Assembly (NCBI GenBank): GCA_050486105.1
Contig: JBJHCR010000043.1
Span: 1 to 29,028 of the forward strand
Source of the DNA: JAEXNA01 sp050486105
Lineage (GTDB): Bacteria > Vulcanimicrobiota > Xenobia > Xenobiales > JADMJV01
DNA: 29,028 nt
Direction of reading: 5' to 3'
Both the position numbers and the translations under genes were made by a program. Of the stretch, positions 20,963 through 28,598 are shown piece by piece. The notes below the pieces were generated by a model. The model saw only the letters and a list, made by a program, of their open reading frames with translations, made no database searches and was not told the origin of the DNA. Positions within the stretch are counted from its first letter, which is position 1. Each line of letters begins with the position of its first letter.

Positions 20963-23900
20963 CGGTTCGAGCCCCGGCCAAATAGGTGAGCCCTCGATAG
21001 TCGTCCCGAAATCCCAAGCGGCGAAGAGCCTCGGCTAAGGGATGCTTGAGGGCCGAAACGCCGGCGATTTCTTGCAGGCGCAAGGAGCGCCCCCGGTAGC
21101 GCGAGGCCGCCTCTTTGAGGCCCTCCAGGCCAGCTTGGCGCAGACGCGGGTCCTCCACCGCCTTGAAGGTCGACAGCCTTTTTCCGCCGCCCTCCAGCAT
21201 CAGGACCGGCTCCCCCTCGACCAGCAGCAACAGCACCCCTGCAGCCCGCCTGGGTTTGCCGGCACCTGAGAGCTCCGGCCAGGCCAAGAGGGTTCCAAAG
21301 GGGTTCGCGGGGTCGGTAGCCGCCACCAGAACGGCCTTAGGGGAAGCATCAGGGCTTTCGTGCCTCAGCCGATCAACCGTCTGGGCCCAGGCAAACTGGG
21401 CTCCGGAAAGCCCCTCCACGAAGTACCCCCGCCGCACCCGACCGCTCTCCTCGAGTTCCTTGTAGACGGCATAAAGTGGAGAGAAGCCGCCAGGTACGTC
21501 TTCGGCTTGAGCCGCCTCTCGACTGACCACCCCGTAACGGGCCAGCAGCAGATTGCTCCAGGCCAAGGCCCGCTGGGTTCCCGCCACTGGAGCGGAGAAA
21601 AGGCTAGCCACCGCCACCCAGCGCCCGGGGGCGCTCTCGAAAAGGGAGCGTTGGCGCTTCTTCCCCAGGTTGGCAAGACGGCGCAAAGGGGTCAAGGAGT
21701 CGTTGCTGACCAGACCCCGCCAAGACAGCTCCCACAGAGCGCGCAGCAGCTTTTTCTCGGTGGGGGCGCTGGGAAGCTGCAGCAGGTCGAAGGCAAAGCT
21801 TGCCCCTTTGTCGTGAAGATGAGCCAGGATCTCCGCCTCCAAGACCTCCAGGTTCTCAGGGGGTTGGGGAGCTTCGGCCAACAGGGCTAGGCGATCTCGA
21901 CGATAGAGGGCGAGCTTGCCGTCGTCCTTACCCAGAGCCCCCCGCCCCACCCAGACAAACAGGCCACTTGACATCAGCTCGTCCAACTGGGCCGGACGAA
22001 AATCCGGACGGCGGCTGGGCAGCAGATGCTGCTCGAGCTCCTTGAAGGACAGAGTGATCCCTTCCAGCTGCTCCAAGATCTCCCGCAGGCTGCTCTTTCC
22101 GAAAAAGCCGTGCTCGGCCAACAGAAACCGAGCATACTCCGGGCCCGAAACCGGAGCCACCTGCCGACGCAAGCGGGACAGGGTTCGGCGTCTCAGGCGG
22201 CGCAGCACCTCCTGCTCGCAATACTCTACGCCGGAGCCGTCGGGACGAAAGCCCCCCTCCAGCAGCAGCCCCCGCCCCACCAACTGTCGCAACACCGGCT
22301 GCACCTCGCTGACCTGCAGCCCATAACGGGCCGCTAGGGTCTGGGCCGAGAATGGGCTGTGGGTGCGAGCATAGCGGATCACCAATTGCTCTAAGGGGCG
22401 TTCGGTGAACCCCAAGAAGGCCACCGGCAAGCCGTTGGGCGGCACCGCCCCCAGGGCGTCGCGGTACAGGGCGGCGTCTTCCACCGCCAGATAACGCTCC
22501 TCCCCCCCTACCCTCATCAGAGCCAGGCGAAGCTCGCTTTGCAACTGTTTCAACCACTGGGCAAGCTCCTCGGGGCCGGCCTGGGTGCGCAAGGTTAGCT
22601 CCGACAGGCTCAGGTCACCCACCCGGCGGAGCAGGTCGTAGACCCCCTCGGAGCTTCGAGCCCGACGCTCGGGAGCGCAGCCCTGCAGCTCCTGCTCCAC
22701 CTCGTCGAGGACCTCGAGGTCCAACAGCTCTCGCAGGCTTTCTTGGCCCAGCAGCTCCCGCAGCAGATTCCGGTCCAGGGTCAGGGCCTGGGCTTTCCGC
22801 TCGGCTAGGGGCTGGTCGCCCTGATACAGATACTCCGCCTGGTAGGCAAAGGCCAGGCTGCGGGCAAAGGGCGAGGCTGAGGGGGTGGCGGCGTGGCGAA
22901 CCTTGATCTGCCCCCGGGCAATTTTCTGCAGCAGCTCTTTCAGGCTGGGCAAGTCGAACACGTCTTGCAAGCAACTGCGGTAGGTTTCCAAAACGATGGG
23001 AAAATTGGCATACTCCCGGGCCACGGCCAGAAGGTTTTGGGCTTTGAGCCGCTGGGCCCACAGGGGGGTGCGCTGCCCCGGGCGACGGCGAGGAAGCAAA
23101 AGCGCCCGGGCGGCGTTCTCTCGAAACTGGGCGGCGAACAGCGCCGAGCGCCCCAACTGACTCAGCAGCAGATCTTCGAGGTCCTCGGCCGCCGGAAAGA
23201 GCAGGCTGGGGTCGGGAGGCTCTTCGGAGCTTGCCATGCGCAGCACGATGCCGTCATCGGTGAACATGGTTTGCACCTCAAAGCCCGCTTTCTCGCCAAG
23301 CTGAGCTTCGATGGCCAGGGCCCAGGGGGCGTGGAGGCGCGAGCCAAAGGGGGACAAAAGGCAGACCCGCCAGTCCCCCAGTTCATCCTGAAAGGTCTCC
23401 ACCACGATGGTGCGGTCGGTGGGCAGAAACCCGGTGAACTCGAGTTGCTCTTGGAGATAGGCCCACAAGTTTTGACCGGCCAAGGGGTCGAGACAGCTGT
23501 GCTCTTGCAGCCACTCCAGAGCCTCTGCGGTCTTTTTTCGCTCCAGCTCTCGCAAATAGGCTCCCATGGCCTGCCCTAGTTCCACCGGTCGGCCGGGGCC
23601 CTCGCCGCGCCAAAAAGGCATTTGCCCGGGCTCTCCCGGAGCCGGGTTGACCAGCACCCGGTCCCTGGTGATCTCAAGCACCCGCCAGGTGGTAGCCCCG
23701 AGGAGAAAGTTCTGGCCCGGACGCATCTCGTGCACCATCTCTTCATCGAGCTCCCCCAGACGGGGACCGTCGGGCCCGGCATAGACCCCATAAAGGCCGC
23801 GGTCGGGGATGGTGCCGGCGTTCACCAAGCTCAGCATCTTGCTGCCCTTGCGGGGCCTAAGGCGGTCTTGGTCTCGGTCCCACAGCAAGCGCCCCTTGAG

Positions 23901-25424
23901 TTCGGCAAACTCGGTCGAGGGAAAACGCCCCGCCAGCATATCCAGCACCGAAAGCAACAGCTCTTCGCTGAGATTGCGAAAAGAGGCGGCCCGGCGCATC
24001 ATCGCCCCGACTTCGGCCACCGAAAGCTCCTCCACCGAAACCGCCGCCACGATCTGCTGAGCCAAGATATCCAGCGGATTGGTGGGCAGGTGAACCGCCT
24101 CAAGGGCTCCCTCGAGCATCTGCCGGGCCACCACCGCGCACTCCAAGAGGTCGCCGCGATACTTGGGGAACAGCTTGCCCACACTGACCTGCCCCACCTG
24201 ATGCCCGGCCCGGCCCACCCGCTGCAGGCCCCGGGCCACCGAACCCGGAGATTCCACCAGGACCACCAGATCCACCGCCCCCATATCGATGCCCAACTCC
24301 AAGGACGAGGTGGCCACCATGGCCCGAAGCTGACCGGACTTGAGAAGCTCTTCCATCTGCCGGCGCTTCTCGTGGGAGACCGACCCGTGGTGGGCCAAGA
24401 CCAAAGGGGAACCCGCAGGCGACAACTCGCCTTCTTCGGCCAGGGCATTCAGCTTGTCGGCCAGGCGCTCGCTTAACCCCCGGCTGTTGACGAAGACGAT
24501 CACGCTGCGGTGGGCCAGGATCACCTCCAACAGCTTTGGCAGGATGGCGTTCCACACACTTTTGGGTTCCCCGTGCTGCTGCCGCTCTTCGCGCATCAGT
24601 TGCCCCAGCAGGGTCTCCCCCGACGGGTTAGGGTCCTTGGGTTCTGGGGAGGGCGGCGGGGATTCCATATCCTCCACCGGCACCACGATCTCGAGGTCAA
24701 GCCTGGGGCGGCTGAGGGTGTCCACTACCTCCACCGGGCGATCTCCGCCCAGGTAAAGGGACACCTCCTCCACCGGGCGCACCGTGGCCGACAGCCCGAT
24801 GCGTTGGGGGTCGCGGCCGGTCAGTCGGGACAGGCGTTCCAGGCTCAAGGCCAGATGGGCCCCTCTCTTGGTGCCGGCCAGGGCGTGGATCTCGTCGATG
24901 ATCACCATCTCCACCGTGCGCAGATTCTGAGCCTGCCGGGACCCCAGCATCAAGAACAAGGATTCCGGGGTGGTAACCAGGATTTCCGAAGGCTTGCGGA
25001 GTTGCCGATCGCGCTCTTTGGCCGGGGTATCCCCGGTGCGGATCATCACCTCGGGTATGGCGATCTCTTCCCCACTGCGGTCGGCCCAACGGGATACTCC
25101 GGCCAAGGGGGCCCGCAGATTGCGCTCTACATCGTAAACCAGGGCCTTCAAAGGCGAAACATAAATGGTGCGCACCCCAGGCTCGAGGTCTCGACGGTGC
25201 ACCAGGCGATCGATAGTCCAAAAAAACGCGGCCAGCGTTTTCCCGCTGCCGGTGGGGGCCAACAGCAAGGTGTGCGCCCCCCGGGCGATGCGGGGCCACC
25301 CCTGCACTTGCACCGCCGTGGGGGCTTGAAAATGGGTGAAAAACCAGCGCTTGGTGGTCTCGGAGAACGGCAAATCCTCAAGGCTTGAGGTCGGTTCCAA
25401 AGCGGTGTAGGGAGGTGTGGTCAC
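20955..25424 (-). CDS. lhr: Lhr-type ATP-dependent DNA helicase (large form)
   Basis: The product is 1489 aa, close to the ~1500 aa of mycobacterial Lhr. The helicase core occupies the first ~450 residues. It shows Walker A 'APTGSGKT' (~56-63), motif II 'DEIH' (~177-180), 'LSATV', 'FVNSRGLSERL', 'ATSSLELGIDMG' and 'QRVGRAGHQVG' with the arginine finger. It continues with the winged-helix and beta-barrel modules ('TWRVLEITRDRVLVNP', 'PFWRGEGPGRPVELG') and a long C-terminal domain typical of the large Lhr form. Lhr is a 3'-5' translocase for RNA:DNA hybrids and repair intermediates. The start is a GTG at 25424 with only a weak upstream AGG. It is followed directly by nei. The stretch is visibly GC-richer than its flanks. 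Confidence 0.96.
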   Translation of the reverse strand: MTTPPYTALEPTSSLEDLPFSETTKRWFFTHFQAPTAVQVQGWPRIARGAHTLLLAPTGSGKTLAAFFWTIDRLVHRRDLEPGVRTIYVSPLKALVYDVERNLRAPLAGVSRWADRSGEEIAIPEVMIRTGDTPAKERDRQLRKPSEILVTTPESLFLMLGSRQAQNLRTVEMVIIDEIHALAGTKRGAHLALSLERLSRLTGRDPQRIGLSATVRPVEEVSLYLGGDRPVEVVDTLSRPRLDLEIVVPVEDMESPPPSPEPKDPNPSGETLLGQLMREERQQHGEPKSVWNAILPKLLEVILAHRSVIVFVNSRGLSERLADKLNALAEEGELSPAGSPLVLAHHGSVSHEKRRQMEELLKSGQLRAMVATSSLELGIDMGAVDLVVLVESPGSVARGLQRVGRAGHQVGQVSVGKLFPKYRGDLLECAVVARQMLEGALEAVHLPTNPLDILAQQIVAAVSVEELSVAEVGAMMRRAASFRNLSEELLLSVLDMLAGRFPSTEFAELKGRLLWDRDQDRLRPRKGSKMLSLVNAGTIPDRGLYGVYAGPDGPRLGELDEEMVHEMRPGQNFLLGATTWRVLEITRDRVLVNPAPGEPGQMPFWRGEGPGRPVELGQAMGAYLRELERKKTAEALEWLQEHSCLDPLAGQNLWAYLQEQLEFTGFLPTDRTIVVETFQDELGDWRVCLLSPFGSRLHAPWALAIEAQLGEKAGFEVQTMFTDDGIVLRMASSEEPPDPSLLFPAAEDLEDLLLSQLGRSALFAAQFRENAARALLLPRRRPGQRTPLWAQRLKAQNLLAVAREYANFPIVLETYRSCLQDVFDLPSLKELLQKIARGQIKVRHAATPSASPFARSLAFAYQAEYLYQGDQPLAERKAQALTLDRNLLRELLGQESLRELLDLEVLDEVEQELQGCAPERRARSSEGVYDLLRRVGDLSLSELTLRTQAGPEELAQWLKQLQSELRLALMRVGGEERYLAVEDAALYRDALGAVPPNGLPVAFLGFTERPLEQLVIRYARTHSPFSAQTLAARYGLQVSEVQPVLRQLVGRGLLLEGGFRPDGSGVEYCEQEVLRRLRRRTLSRLRRQVAPVSGPEYARFLLAEHGFFGKSSLREILEQLEGITLSFKELEQHLLPSRRPDFRPAQLDELMSSGLFVWVGRGALGKDDGKLALYRRDRLALLAEAPQPPENLEVLEAEILAHLHDKGASFAFDLLQLPSAPTEKKLLRALWELSWRGLVSNDSLTPLRRLANLGKKRQRSLFESAPGRWVAVASLFSAPVAGTQRALAWSNLLLARYGVVSREAAQAEDVPGGFSPLYAVYKELEESGRVRRGYFVEGLSGAQFAWAQTVDRLRHESPDASPKAVLVAATDPANPFGTLLAWPELSGAGKPRRAAGVLLLLVEGEPVLMLEGGGKRLSTFKAVEDPRLRQAGLEGLKEAASRYRGRSLRLQEIAGVSALKHPLAEALRRLGFRDDYRGLTYLAGARTGA

Positions 25425-25505
25425 CCTGATTTATGCCAACACCAAGGTGCTCGGAAACGTTGGGAGAGGGTTGTCGGCCAGCGTAAATTGATGTCCCCCG
25501 GAACC

Positions 25506-26075
25506 CTAAGGACTTTCTAGTCGCTCGCTTTCGTCCAGGATCTTGGCCAATAGGTCGTTGAGCTCAACTCCCTGCTTCATAACAGTTTCAGACAAACTAG
25601 CGACCTCCTGTGAAAGGGCCACTAGCTGTTTTTTCCGAGCCTCGGTCACACCCTGGGCTTGCACTTGACGCTGAACTTGCAACAACTCATCAAGAGCAGC
25701 GGCCATAGCAAGCGTAGTGTCAATGGATGAGTTGGTCAAAGAGTTGGCCTCAAGATGGAGCTTATGGAGTTCCTGGGCCTGCTTCGGAACCTCGAGCTTC
25801 GACAAGCCATCGAGCTGGACTTCTAAGGCCTCTTGCCAACGGAGCATGGACTTCTCAAGCTCCTGAACGTCTCCTGGCCTAATCTGATTCTGCTGGGCCT
25901 TTTCCACGAATCTCATGAGTTCCATGGCTTCCGTACTGGAAGTCAAACTGGCCCTCTGCTCTAGAGTACGAACCTGGTTAAGATACTGCTGAATTTCAGC
26001 TTGGGAGTCGTGACAACCAACGATGAAAACACTGAGAGCCAGGCCCACCATCAGAACTATGCCATGCCTTACCAT
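25506..26075 (-). CDS. Helical lipoprotein, function unknown
   Basis: The product is 189 aa from the ATG at 26075, with GGAGG ten bases upstream. An in-frame ATG at 26105 has no comparable site. The N-terminus 'MVRHGIVLMVGLALSVFIVGC' is a lipoprotein signal with the lipobox VGC (Cys21), so lipidation and membrane anchoring are likely. The remaining ~165 residues are almost entirely helical with Leu/Gln/Glu heptads, for example 'QQYLNQVRTLEQRAS', 'LDELLQVQRQVQAQG' and 'LVALSQEVASLSETVMKQ'. No enzymatic motif is visible. It may form a periplasmic coiled-coil bundle. It lies 81 bases upstream of lhr on the same strand, and no terminator is visible between them. Confidence 0.8.
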   Translation of the reverse strand: MVRHGIVLMVGLALSVFIVGCHDSQAEIQQYLNQVRTLEQRASLTSSTEAMELMRFVEKAQQNQIRPGDVQELEKSMLRWQEALEVQLDGLSKLEVPKQAQELHKLHLEANSLTNSSIDTTLAMAAALDELLQVQRQVQAQGVTEARKKQLVALSQEVASLSETVMKQGVELNDLLAKILDESERLESP

Positions 26076-26551
26076 AAACTTGAAACCTCCAAATCTTATC
26101 GTCATGGAGTCAGGAGACATCCTTGAGCGAAAAAGTTCAGGAGGAAAGAGGCGATTGCAGCATCCGCCCAACAGGTTCGCCAAGAGCTGGCCGATCCAGG
26201 CTCAATTTGAACCCTGAGAAAACTCTTCAGCCTTCCTTCACCAGGAAAGAAAAAACCCCGGGGCTGTTAAGCTTACCAGGGCGAACACTCATCTCACTAA
26301 ACACAGAGTAACCTCGGGTCGTTAAAGAAGCGTCATCGCTGTTGGGAGGCAGAGTTGGGTGGAAACGAGATACCTGGGGAGGTCTGGGTGCAAACTTGGA
26401 ACCTTGAGCTGGAAGGGGGCTCGCGGGTAGGCTGTTCCTGGTACAACGTCCGCAAAGTTCATCCCTAGTCTTGGCGGCCATGCATCCTCTTTCGCGGCGT
26501 CGAAGCTCACTCAAATACGCCTGGTATTAAGCGTTCGCTTCTCCTTGCGAC

Positions 26552-26569
26552 ACCCACGCGGACGTGGGT
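26552..26569. repeat. Perfect 7-bp hairpin
   Basis: ACCCACG (26552-26558), CGGA loop, CGTGGGT (26563-26569). It merges on the right with the first GGGTACCCGGC repeat. Confidence 0.6.
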
Positions 26570-26701
26570 ACCCGGCGCCTGAGCACAATGGGCAGGGGCG
26601 AACTTCACGGACGTCGCACTAGCGAGAGATCCCGTCAAGTCGTGAAGTCCTACAGCGGCGCCCGCTCCGCGGGTACCCGGCTTCATGGGTCCCCGGCTTC
26701 A
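26566..26701 (+). repeat. GGGTACCCGGC-type short direct repeats (three copies)
   Basis: Copies begin at 26566 (GGGTACCCGGC), 26671 (GGGTACCCGGCTTCA) and 26687 (GGGTCCCCGGCTTCA). The last two are tandem, 16 bases apart, and differ at one position. The units are themselves near-palindromic. Confidence 0.65.
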
Positions 26702-27017
26702 GCGGGGTCTTGGTGGTCCCGGCCCTGGGGGCCGGGGTTGGGAGAGCTCTTTGAAGACACCTTATTCAAAGGCCGGGATGGGATGAACTTAGGGGGCTGG
26801 GAGTCTGCAAGTGTAACGTTACGAAGTCACTTGCGCTGGCTTGCGGACAGGCAAGGTCAACGAGCGCAAGTTCAGGCCGGTCCTTCGGACCGGGGGCTTC
26901 GCCCCTAGACGAGAACCTTGAGCCTCAATGGAAGTTAGGTGCAAACGAGTTACGCCGGCGCGGCGTAAGCCGATCACTATGGAGCGGAACCTGGGTGCGC
27001 GCACGATTCGCGGTCTG

Positions 27018-27078
27018 AAGGGGACGGGCTTCGCGGAACTCTGATACAAAAAAGATACCAGGGTGAGCCCGTCCCCTT
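27018..27078. repeat. Thirteen-bp inverted repeat, REP/MITE-like element
   Basis: AAGGGGACGGGCT (27018-27030) and AGCCCGTCCCCTT (27066-27078) are perfectly complementary around a 35-base interior that contains GATAC-aaaaaa-GATAC. The arms resemble the GGGGACRGGC-type arms of REP-like palindromes that are often mobilised by RAYT (REP-associated tyrosine) transposases. No transposase is in the window and no second copy was seen. Confidence 0.65.
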
Positions 27079-27451
27079 GGAAAAGTCCCAAAGAACCTCG
27101 GAAGGGGAAATCAATCTTGGCTAAACTGGAAACTTGAATTCTTCGAAGAGGCCCCTCAGCCGAGGACTTTACCACAGCTCCGCGGGTCAGCTAAAATCGG
27201 GACCGGAGCGCTCCCATCCCTCTTAGTGCCTGCCGAAGCCGGGACTTCGTAACGGCTGCGCCTTTCAGCTCGTCTTTAGAGAAACATGGTTTCTCTCCGG
27301 AGCGCTCCTCCGTCGCGGGGGAAGGTGGTAAGGGGCCGGTGGGTTGGCTGTTCGAAGTCCATATTCCCTCCTGAAAAAGTGCGAGAAACCCTTAATTTAC
27401 AGGCTTTTTCTCGAGGTCTCCATGACTTGAGCGTAAAAACAGCTTCTATCT

Positions 27452-27466
27452 GTAGCCTAAGGCTAC
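27452..27466. repeat. Perfect palindrome GTAGCC-TAA-GGCTAC, with a partial copy nearby
   Basis: GTAGCC (27452-27457), TAA, GGCTAC (27461-27466). A shorter variant, AGCC-CAA-GGCT, lies near 27522-27532. The pair could be binding sites or the remains of a repeat family. Confidence 0.5.
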
Positions 27467-27653
27467 ACCTGCAGCGACCGATGCTCCAAATTCAAAAAAC
27501 CACAAAATTCGTCCCACATACAGCCCAAGGCTATCGATAGGCGAAACTCGCCCGTTTTAGAGGGTCAAAATTCGGGAAATTTTCAATCGTTGGAGGCTCG
27601 GGCAACTAAGTCTCCAAATCGCGGTTCCGTTCTGGTCTAGACAGGGTTTAACG

Positions 27654-28079
27654 CTAGACTTTCACCTTATCAGGAAGTGCTTCCCGCAGTTCTTGAACCC
27701 TGCTAGGGTCGTTCGCTAGAAGCACCAGAGCGGAAAGAATCCCACGACTCGGCAGGATGTCTCCCGACTCATACTTTTGGAAAGCACGAGGTCCTCCGCC
27801 AATCAACTCGCCTGCGTCCGCCTGGCTCAACTTCAGCTTTCTCCGCAACTTTTTGATCTTATCAGGGGTGAGATAACCTTTCTCCTTGGCCTTCAGCAGG
27901 TTCAAAGCACGGTCGGCAAGCTTCATCTCTTTGCCGTCATGGATCCCCTCTCCACAGGTGGGACAGTACCATCCAGGCATATTGAACGTAGCTTTCATCC
28001 CCTGGTACTCAATCGTCATCGGGCGAACGTCTCTCTCCATCATATCTCCCGTTTCGGGGCAAAGCGGTTTGTCCATCAT
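27654..28079 (-). CDS. mqsA: MqsA-family antitoxin (zinc-binding N-terminus, HTH C-terminus)
   Basis: The product is 141 aa. The N-terminal half is a zinc-binding domain with 'CPETGDMMERDVRP' and 'YCPTCGEG'; its first Cys pair is reduced to a single CPET, so the ligand set needs checking. The C-terminal half is an XRE-type HTH: 'LRRKLKLSQADAGELIGGGPRAFQKYESGDILPSRG'. This contains the GGG.RAF.KYE signature of MqsA/YgiT. In E. coli, MqsA neutralises MqsR and represses its operon. The start ATG at 28079 overlaps the toxin stop by one base (TGATG) and is preceded by AAGGAG eight bases upstream. A second ATG follows directly. The toxin-first order matches the E. coli mqsRA arrangement. Confidence 0.95.
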   Translation of the reverse strand: MMDKPLCPETGDMMERDVRPMTIEYQGMKATFNMPGWYCPTCGEGIHDGKEMKLADRALNLLKAKEKGYLTPDKIKKLRRKLKLSQADAGELIGGGPRAFQKYESGDILPSRGILSALVLLANDPSRVQELREALPDKVKV

Positions 28080-28387
28080 CAGGTTTTCTCCTTAAAAGAC
28101 AGGAGCAGAAACTCCGATATGACGCCTGCGGTGAACTTTATGTAGAGGGTGCCTACCTCTGAAGGGACATAATAGACATCCTGCCACACCTGGCTGTTCC
28201 CTTGAGCCGTCATCGACTTTTTGAAGTGTCTATGCTCCATGCTCTGAATTGTGGCGACAATCTTCGACTGGTCGAACCCGAGACTTTTCGCATCCCTAGT
28301 GGCGGTACTTGTCGCCCGAAGTTTATCCGGTTCCGAAAACGCCTTTTGGATACTGGTTAAGTCATAGGTTGGTCGCTTCTTATCCAC
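28079..28387 (-). CDS. mqsR: MqsR-family toxin (mRNA interferase)
   Basis: The product is 102 aa from a GTG at 28387, close to the 98 aa of E. coli MqsR. Family features are 'RPTYDLTSIQKAF' at the start, 'TRDAKSLGFDQSKIVATIQ' in the middle, then 'HFKKSMTAQGNSQVWQDVYYVP' and the end 'LYIKFT...FLLLSFKEK'. In E. coli, MqsR cleaves mRNA mainly at GCU sites. The basic and aromatic residues of the MqsR active site (Lys in 'FKKSM', the 'WQDVY' segment, and Lys of 'SFKEK') are retained. The frame reaches further upstream to 28489, but the extension is not family-like, and a candidate operator covers that region. I chose 28387, although GTG 28402 is also possible. Confidence 0.93.
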   Translation of the reverse strand: MDKKRPTYDLTSIQKAFSEPDKLRATSTATRDAKSLGFDQSKIVATIQSMEHRHFKKSMTAQGNSQVWQDVYYVPSEVGTLYIKFTAGVISEFLLLSFKEKT

Positions 28388-28398
28388 TCTTCTATTGT

Positions 28399-28413
28399 AC
28401 ACCAATGTGGTGT
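28399..28413. promoter_or_regulatory. Candidate operator of the mqsRA operon
   Basis: ACACCA-ATG-TGGTGT is a perfect 15-bp palindrome 12 bases upstream of the chosen mqsR start. A possible -10 (TACAAT on the minus strand, 28394-28399) touches its edge. MqsA proteins are dimeric HTH repressors of their own operon and bind such palindromes. The exact E. coli MqsA site is not reproduced here. Confidence 0.5.
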
Positions 28414-28598
28414 CACTAGTACAGGTAGATCTCACACACTCCCGCCCAGAGCAAGAGAACATCCCTCTCCTAGCTCTCACCCTTATCACATCCCCTATGA
28501 ACAGATACTAGATCTTTTATTAGGCAGAGTAAGCGTGGGCCCCGTTCCTCTTTTGAATCCCAAAGGTTGTCTCTCCCAAATCACCAAAGAAGAGCGCC

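Larger units (their letters stand above)
26076..27653. other. About 1.6 kb without a convincing gene, rich in palindromes and short repeats
   Basis: Frames on both strands lack Shine-Dalgarno sites and recognisable domains, and several run straight across inverted repeats. The right half (27360-27650) is markedly AT-richer. The stretch holds ACCCACG/CGTGGGT (26552-26569), an ACTTCACG/CGTGAAGT pair (26602-26648), GGGTACCCGGC-type repeats (26566-26697), GGGGC/GCCCC (26887-26905), a 13-bp inverted repeat (27018-27078) and GTAGCC/GGCTAC (27452-27466). It may be a junction of decayed mobile DNA, repeats and regulatory sequence. No tRNA was seen. Confidence 0.6.

Noticed and set aside
24510..25388. 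292-codon plus-strand frame within lhr
   Set aside because: It is antisense to the Walker A and DEIH motifs of lhr and arises from high GC.
26255..26270. CCCCGGGG followed (minus strand) by a T-run as a terminator
   Set aside because: The palindrome leaves no loop, so a stable hairpin before the T-run is unlikely.
26887..26905. GGGGC/GCCCC hairpin as a terminator
   Set aside because: No T-run follows and no gene ends there. It is kept only as part of the repeat-rich stretch.
26819..27175. 118-codon minus-strand frame
   Set aside because: It is largely a translation of the 13-bp inverted repeat and neighbouring palindromes, and no start signal is visible.
27551..27560. GTTTTAGAG as a CRISPR/tracrRNA-like sequence
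   Set aside because: It is a single short match with no repeat array, anti-repeat or cas gene nearby.
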